Assembly (NCBI GenBank): GCA_937990665.1
Contig: CALKRF010000074.1
Location: forward strand, 1 to 16,261
DNA from: an uncultured Atopobium sp.
GTDB taxonomy: Bacteria; Actinomycetota; Coriobacteriia; Coriobacteriales; Atopobiaceae
DNA: 16,261 nucleotides
Reading direction: 5' to 3'
The notes under the pieces: model-generated
Databases searched by the model: none
The model's input: the letters and a program-made list of their open reading frames with translations, nothing else
What the model was told of the DNA's origin: nothing
Made by a program: the position numbers and the translations under genes
In this document: in pieces, positions 14,201 through 16,261 of the stretch
How the letters are laid out: every line of letters begins with the position of its first letter
How positions within the stretch are numbered: the stretch's first letter is position 1

Positions 14201-14662
14201 TTATGCGTCAGCCATCTCGGCTTTGAGCTGGACGATCTTCTCGCGATACTCTGGAAGGGATGCGCCAAGAATTTGAGTAGCGTAAATAGCTGCGTTTTTA
14301 GCGCCGTTGATGGCAACGCAGGCAACTGGCACGCCGGATGGCATCTGAACCATAGAGAGCAGGGAGTCCATGCCGCCGAGGTCAGAAGTCTTCATTGGAA
14401 CACCAACGACAGGCAGTGGTGTAAATGCAGCAACAACTCCGCCCAGGTGAGCGGCCTTTCCTGCAGCTGCGATGATTACCTTGAGGCCACGGTCAGCGGC
14501 GGTCTCGGCCCACTGGTGAACCTTGTCTGGAGTGCGGTGTGCAGACGCGATGACCAGCTCGTATGGAACGCCAAGGCGCTCGAGCTCGGCGGTGCATCCC
14601 TCCATAGTTGCAAGGTCGCTCTTAGACCCCATGATGATACCGACAACAGGCTGATCTGCCAT
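14201..14662 (-). CDS. purE: N5-carboxyaminoimidazole ribonucleotide mutase
   Basis: PurE class I rearranges N5-CAIR to CAIR in purine synthesis, normally after PurK. The 153 residues show GSKSD (12-16), SAHRTP (40-45) with the catalytic His42, the AAAGKAAHLGGVVAA loop (65-79), TPLPVVGVPM (81-90) and SLLSMVQMPSGVPVACVAINGAKNA (100-124). The AGKAAHL loop differs from the AGGAAHL of Escherichia coli but still fits class I, not the direct-carboxylating class II. The start at 14662 is set by the ribosome binding site AAAGGAG and the conserved N-terminus; the frame extends to 14719 only as upstream noise. No purK is visible nearby, and the gene is separated from purFMN by the sortase. It is divergent from the kinase gene, with a palindrome between. 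Confidence 0.95.
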   Translation of the reverse strand: MADQPVVGIIMGSKSDLATMEGCTAELERLGVPYELVIASAHRTPDKVHQWAETAADRGLKVIIAAAGKAAHLGGVVAAFTPLPVVGVPMKTSDLGGMDSLLSMVQMPSGVPVACVAINGAKNAAIYATQILGASLPEYREKIVQLKAEMADA

Positions 14663-14691
14663 CTCTGCTCCTTTGTTACGTCTCTTAAAAT

Positions 14692-14734
14692 AGGTGGATA
14701 CGTCAAATATCCACCTCACAGTATAGAGTATGAT
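14692..14734. promoter_or_regulatory. Palindrome and candidate divergent promoters between purE and the kinase gene
   Basis: AGGTGGATA (14692-14700) and TATCCACCT (14708-14716) form a perfect 9-bp dyad with a 7-base spacer. Beside it lie a minus-strand -10-like TATACT (14720-14725), placing the dyad in the purE leader or start site, and a plus-strand TATGAT (14729-14734), placing the dyad around the -35 of the kinase promoter. This position fits a shared operator, but the regulator is unknown. No good -35 was seen in either direction. Confidence 0.45.
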
Positions 14735-14778
14735 TTTCTTGAACGTTGGTCCATCAGTCCACGTGAAAGGAAACTGTA

Positions 14779-15648
14779 ATGAATGAAACCAACTCTGTTC
14801 TGTACCAGCGAGAAGGCTCGTACATCCCTCGCATCGCCGCAGTGCACGATCTCTGCGGATACGGAAAATGCTCGCTTGGCGTAGCTATTCCGGTTTTGTC
14901 GGCAGCTGGATGTGACGTTTGCCCTGTGCCTACGTCGCTTTTCTCGGCACACACCAAGTTCCCTACGTTCTACATGCATGACACCACCAATATGCTCGAG
15001 GATTACCTTGACGCATGGCAGGAAGAGGGCATTGACCTGGACGCCATTTATTCTGGCTTCCTCGGCGCTGCTGAGCAGGTTGCGAGCATTCAGCGTTTGT
15101 ACCAGGAGCATCCAAAGGCGCTTCGTGTTGTCGATCCAGTTATGGGCGACGGCGGAAAGATGTATCCAACCTATACGCAAGAGCTTTGCGATGCAATGAA
15201 ATCCCTGGTAAACGGTGCAGATATTCTGACGCCAAACCTTACTGAAGCTTCGATTTTGACTGGTATTCCATACGCTGGTCAGGATTTGACTGATGAGCAG
15301 GTAGATGAGCTGCTTGATGCACTGCTTGCGATGGGCGCCAAGTGTGTTGTTCTTAAGGGCATTGTTCGCGGTGATGGCCTTATTCGCAACTTTGTTGCTA
15401 CCGAGTCCGAGCGCGGCGAGATTGTTTCCGAGCTTCTCCCCTACATGCTACACGGCACCGGCGATTTGTTTGCTTCTGCGCTTTTAGCTGCAGTTATGTG
15501 TGGTCAGGAAATCGCTGACGCGGTTGAGTTCGCTGGTGAGTTTGTCTGCGAGTCCATGGAAATCACTCGCGAGCAGCCAAACTTTGAGCTTCGTGGCGTT
15601 TCGTTTGAGACAAAGCTAGGCCTGATTGCTCAGCTTCTTCATGAGTAA
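14779..15648 (+). CDS. Pyridoxamine/pyridoxal kinase-like enzyme (PfkB/ribokinase superfamily)
   Basis: The 289-residue protein shows the pyridoxamine-kinase pattern: IAAVHDLCGYGKCSLGVAIPVLSAAGCDVCPVPT (19-52), with SLFSAHTKFPTF next, VVDPVMGDGGKMY (117-129), LTPNLTEASILTG (150-162) and the anion-hole motif HGTGDLF (225-231) with catalytic base D229. These enzymes phosphorylate vitamin B6 vitamers to feed pyridoxal phosphate. Related hydroxymethylpyrimidine kinases share much of this pattern, so B6 specificity is likely but not proven. AAAGGAA lies 8 bases before the ATG. It is divergent from purE and appears monocistronic, being followed by two hairpins. No gene of known B6 synthesis is nearby, so a salvage role is inferred. 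Confidence 0.85.
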   Translation: MNETNSVLYQREGSYIPRIAAVHDLCGYGKCSLGVAIPVLSAAGCDVCPVPTSLFSAHTKFPTFYMHDTTNMLEDYLDAWQEEGIDLDAIYSGFLGAAEQVASIQRLYQEHPKALRVVDPVMGDGGKMYPTYTQELCDAMKSLVNGADILTPNLTEASILTGIPYAGQDLTDEQVDELLDALLAMGAKCVVLKGIVRGDGLIRNFVATESERGEIVSELLPYMLHGTGDLFASALLAAVMCGQEIADAVEFAGEFVCESMEITREQPNFELRGVSFETKLGLIAQLLHE

Positions 15649-15665
15649 AAGCTCGCGCAAGCTGC

Positions 15666-15695
15666 GCTGCTAGTGTAAAACTTTACACTAGCAGC
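15666..15695. repeat. Perfect 30-bp palindrome after the kinase gene
   Basis: GCTGCTAGTGTAAA (15666-15679) and TTTACACTAGCAGC (15682-15695) are exact complements with only AC between. It starts 17 bases after the kinase stop codon. No T-run follows on either strand, so it is not a classical terminator. It could protect the 3' end of the transcript or bind a dimeric protein. Confidence 0.6.
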
Positions 15696-15718
15696 AAAAT
15701 CAAACATGATTCTTTGCC

Positions 15719-15756
15719 ATAGATGCCCACTCACATAGAGTGGGCATCTATTTTTG
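15719..15756 (+). terminator. Rho-independent terminator of the kinase gene
   Basis: AGATGCCCACTC (15721-15732) and GAGTGGGCATCT (15738-15749) form a perfect stem that extends two more A-T pairs outward, with an ACATA loop, followed by ATTTTTG. It is the second hairpin after the gene. Confidence 0.88.
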
Positions 15757-16146
15757 TGCCTGCGGTTGGCGCTATGCATGAAAATGTATTTTACGGGCAC
15801 TTTATTCGTTTCATTTTTTATCAAGCAAACATTGAACTTCAAAATAGGGCGAAAAAGGTAAAAAACCCGTTTAGTTGGAACTCAAGGGAATTACTTAATG
15901 ATTTGATATTAATAAAAGGCCAGTTGGCGCTAAACGGACGGCATATTGCTGGCTCTAAATAGCTCAAAATCGTCATGCATAAAGATTAAAACCTCCAACT
16001 AAACGGGTTTTTTACCTTTTTGGGACCAAAATCGTCTTGGAAACACCAATCCGCTTACTTTCTGCCAAATTAACGTGCAAAGTCATTCGCCGTGCCACCA
16101 TTTTGAGGCGCGCCGACCTCCCGATGAGTCACTTCAGGCAGCGCAA
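15757..16146. other. Gene-free region of about 390 bp
   Basis: No reading frame with a start and ribosome binding site was found on either strand. The region holds the 28-bp inverted-repeat element (15852-16021). It also holds two short direct repeats: GTTGGCGCTA at 15765-15774 and 15923-15932, and CAAAATCGTC at 15965-15974 and 16027-16036. It could harbour a non-coding RNA or a remnant mobile element; nothing in it resembles a tRNA or a known riboswitch. Confidence 0.5.
15852..16021. repeat. 170-bp element bounded by perfect 28-bp inverted repeats
   Basis: The arm 15852-15879 (core AAAACCCGTTTAGTTGG) is the exact reverse complement of 15994-16021 (core CCAACTAAACGGGTTTT), with 114 bases between. 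Inside, CTAAACGG (15930-15937) repeats part of the right arm and can pair with CCGTTTAG (15867-15874) of the left arm, so two folds compete. No transposase gene or clear target-site duplication is present. Possible readings are a MITE-like element, a structured RNA or a bidirectional terminator with a long insert. The repeat itself is certain; its function is not. Confidence 0.7.
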
Positions 16147-16180
16147 GCAAAAGAGCCGCTGACGCCAGCGGCTCTTTTGC
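16147..16180. terminator. Bidirectional terminator
   Basis: GCAAAAGAGCCGCTG (16147-16161) and CAGCGGCTCTTTTGC (16166-16180) form a perfect 15-bp stem with an ACGC loop. A's before and T's after the G/C core make it work in both directions. It lies 22 bases downstream of the minus-strand gene that ends at 16203. Confidence 0.85.
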
Positions 16181-16202
16181 ACTTTTTCTCAGGTGAGACA
16201 GA

Positions 16203-16261
16203 CTACTTGGTGCTTGAAGAACTGTCGGATGTACCTGTGGTGTTAGTGGTTCCTGTGGTAC
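16203..16261 (-). CDS. C-terminal end of an unknown protein with a Ser/Thr-rich tail (5' truncated)
   Basis: On the minus strand one frame is open from the window edge and ends with TAG (16203-16205), reading TTGTTNTTGTSDSSSSTK. A low-complexity Thr/Gly/Ser tail like this is common at the end of secreted or cell-envelope proteins, but the family cannot be told from 18 residues. The strong terminator just downstream supports a real gene end here. The frame is too short to appear as a stand-alone reading frame in the window. Confidence 0.5.
   Translation of the reverse strand, partial: TTGTTNTTGTSDSSSSTK

Noticed and set aside
15723..15962. A 79-codon plus-strand open frame after the kinase gene
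   Set aside because: It starts inside the terminator hairpin, runs through the inverted-repeat arm, has no ribosome binding site and no recognisable motif.
15852..16021. Reading the inverted-repeat element as an integron attC site
   Set aside because: The required RYYYAAC at the left and GTTRRRY at the right end are not in the correct places, and no gene cassette or integrase is present.
15985..16164. A plus-strand frame open for about 60 codons ending inside the last terminator
   Set aside because: It has no plausible start codon with a ribosome binding site, passes through an inverted-repeat arm and is rich in Arg/Lys without a domain pattern.
1..16261. tRNA, rRNA, CRISPR array, T-box or purine riboswitch
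   Set aside because: No tRNA T-loop with matching acceptor stem, no regularly spaced repeats with unique spacers, and no conserved riboswitch core were seen in the intergenic regions when read by eye.

Overview
The window looks like a piece of a moderate-GC Gram-positive chromosome. Supporting signs are strong GGAGG-type ribosome binding sites, an LPxTG surface protein with a class B-type sortase, and a Fe-S type PurF. My best guess is a member of the Coriobacteriia (Atopobium/Lancefieldella/Olsenella-like). That guess rests on overall protein style recalled from memory, not on a search. No rRNA, tRNA, CRISPR array, prophage or complete insertion sequence was found.

Layout. Positions 1-1414 (+) hold the tail of a membrane protein (CPBP-protease-like), a HIT-family protein and a GyrI-like small-molecule-binding protein. 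These last two look more A/T-rich than the purine genes. Positions 1415-1665 hold a decayed 3' fragment of a TrmL-type methyltransferase gene and two inverted repeats. Positions 1666-4245 (+) encode an 859-residue LPETG-anchored repeat surface protein, followed by a terminator. Positions 4464-4727 (+) encode a SemiSWEET half-transporter behind a good promoter. Positions 4869-7173 (-) form a unit of a DUF47 PhoU-like protein, a PiT phosphate permease and a TrmL-like tRNA methyltransferase with an enlarged reading frame. Positions 7323-8488 (+) encode an MmcQ/YjbR-like protein, a second SemiSWEET and an unknown four-helix membrane protein. Positions 8511-12815 (-) form a tight purF-purM-purN-acyltransferase operon. 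Positions 13000-13935 (-) encode the sortase and 14201-14662 (-) encode purE. Positions 14779-15648 (+) encode a pyridoxamine-kinase-like PfkB enzyme, divergent from purE. Positions 15649-16202 carry no convincing gene but hold four inverted repeats. The last 59 bases are the 3' end of a minus-strand gene.

How the genes work together. PurF, PurM, PurN and PurE carry out four steps of de novo IMP synthesis; purE sits apart from purFMN, with the sortase gene between them. The PiT permease and DUF47 protein form a phosphate uptake pair. The sortase could anchor the LPETG protein, although its class makes this uncertain. The SemiSWEETs suggest passive uptake or release of small sugars.

Most worth a second look: the TrmL gene fossil near 1448-1543, which shares the lineage-specific insert of the intact gene 3.4 kb away; the 170-bp element bounded by perfect 28-bp inverted repeats at 15852-16021, whose interior can pair alternatively with the arms; the triple 11-bp repeat in front of the sortase; and the palindrome between purE and the kinase. 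No clear new multi-gene system was recognised.
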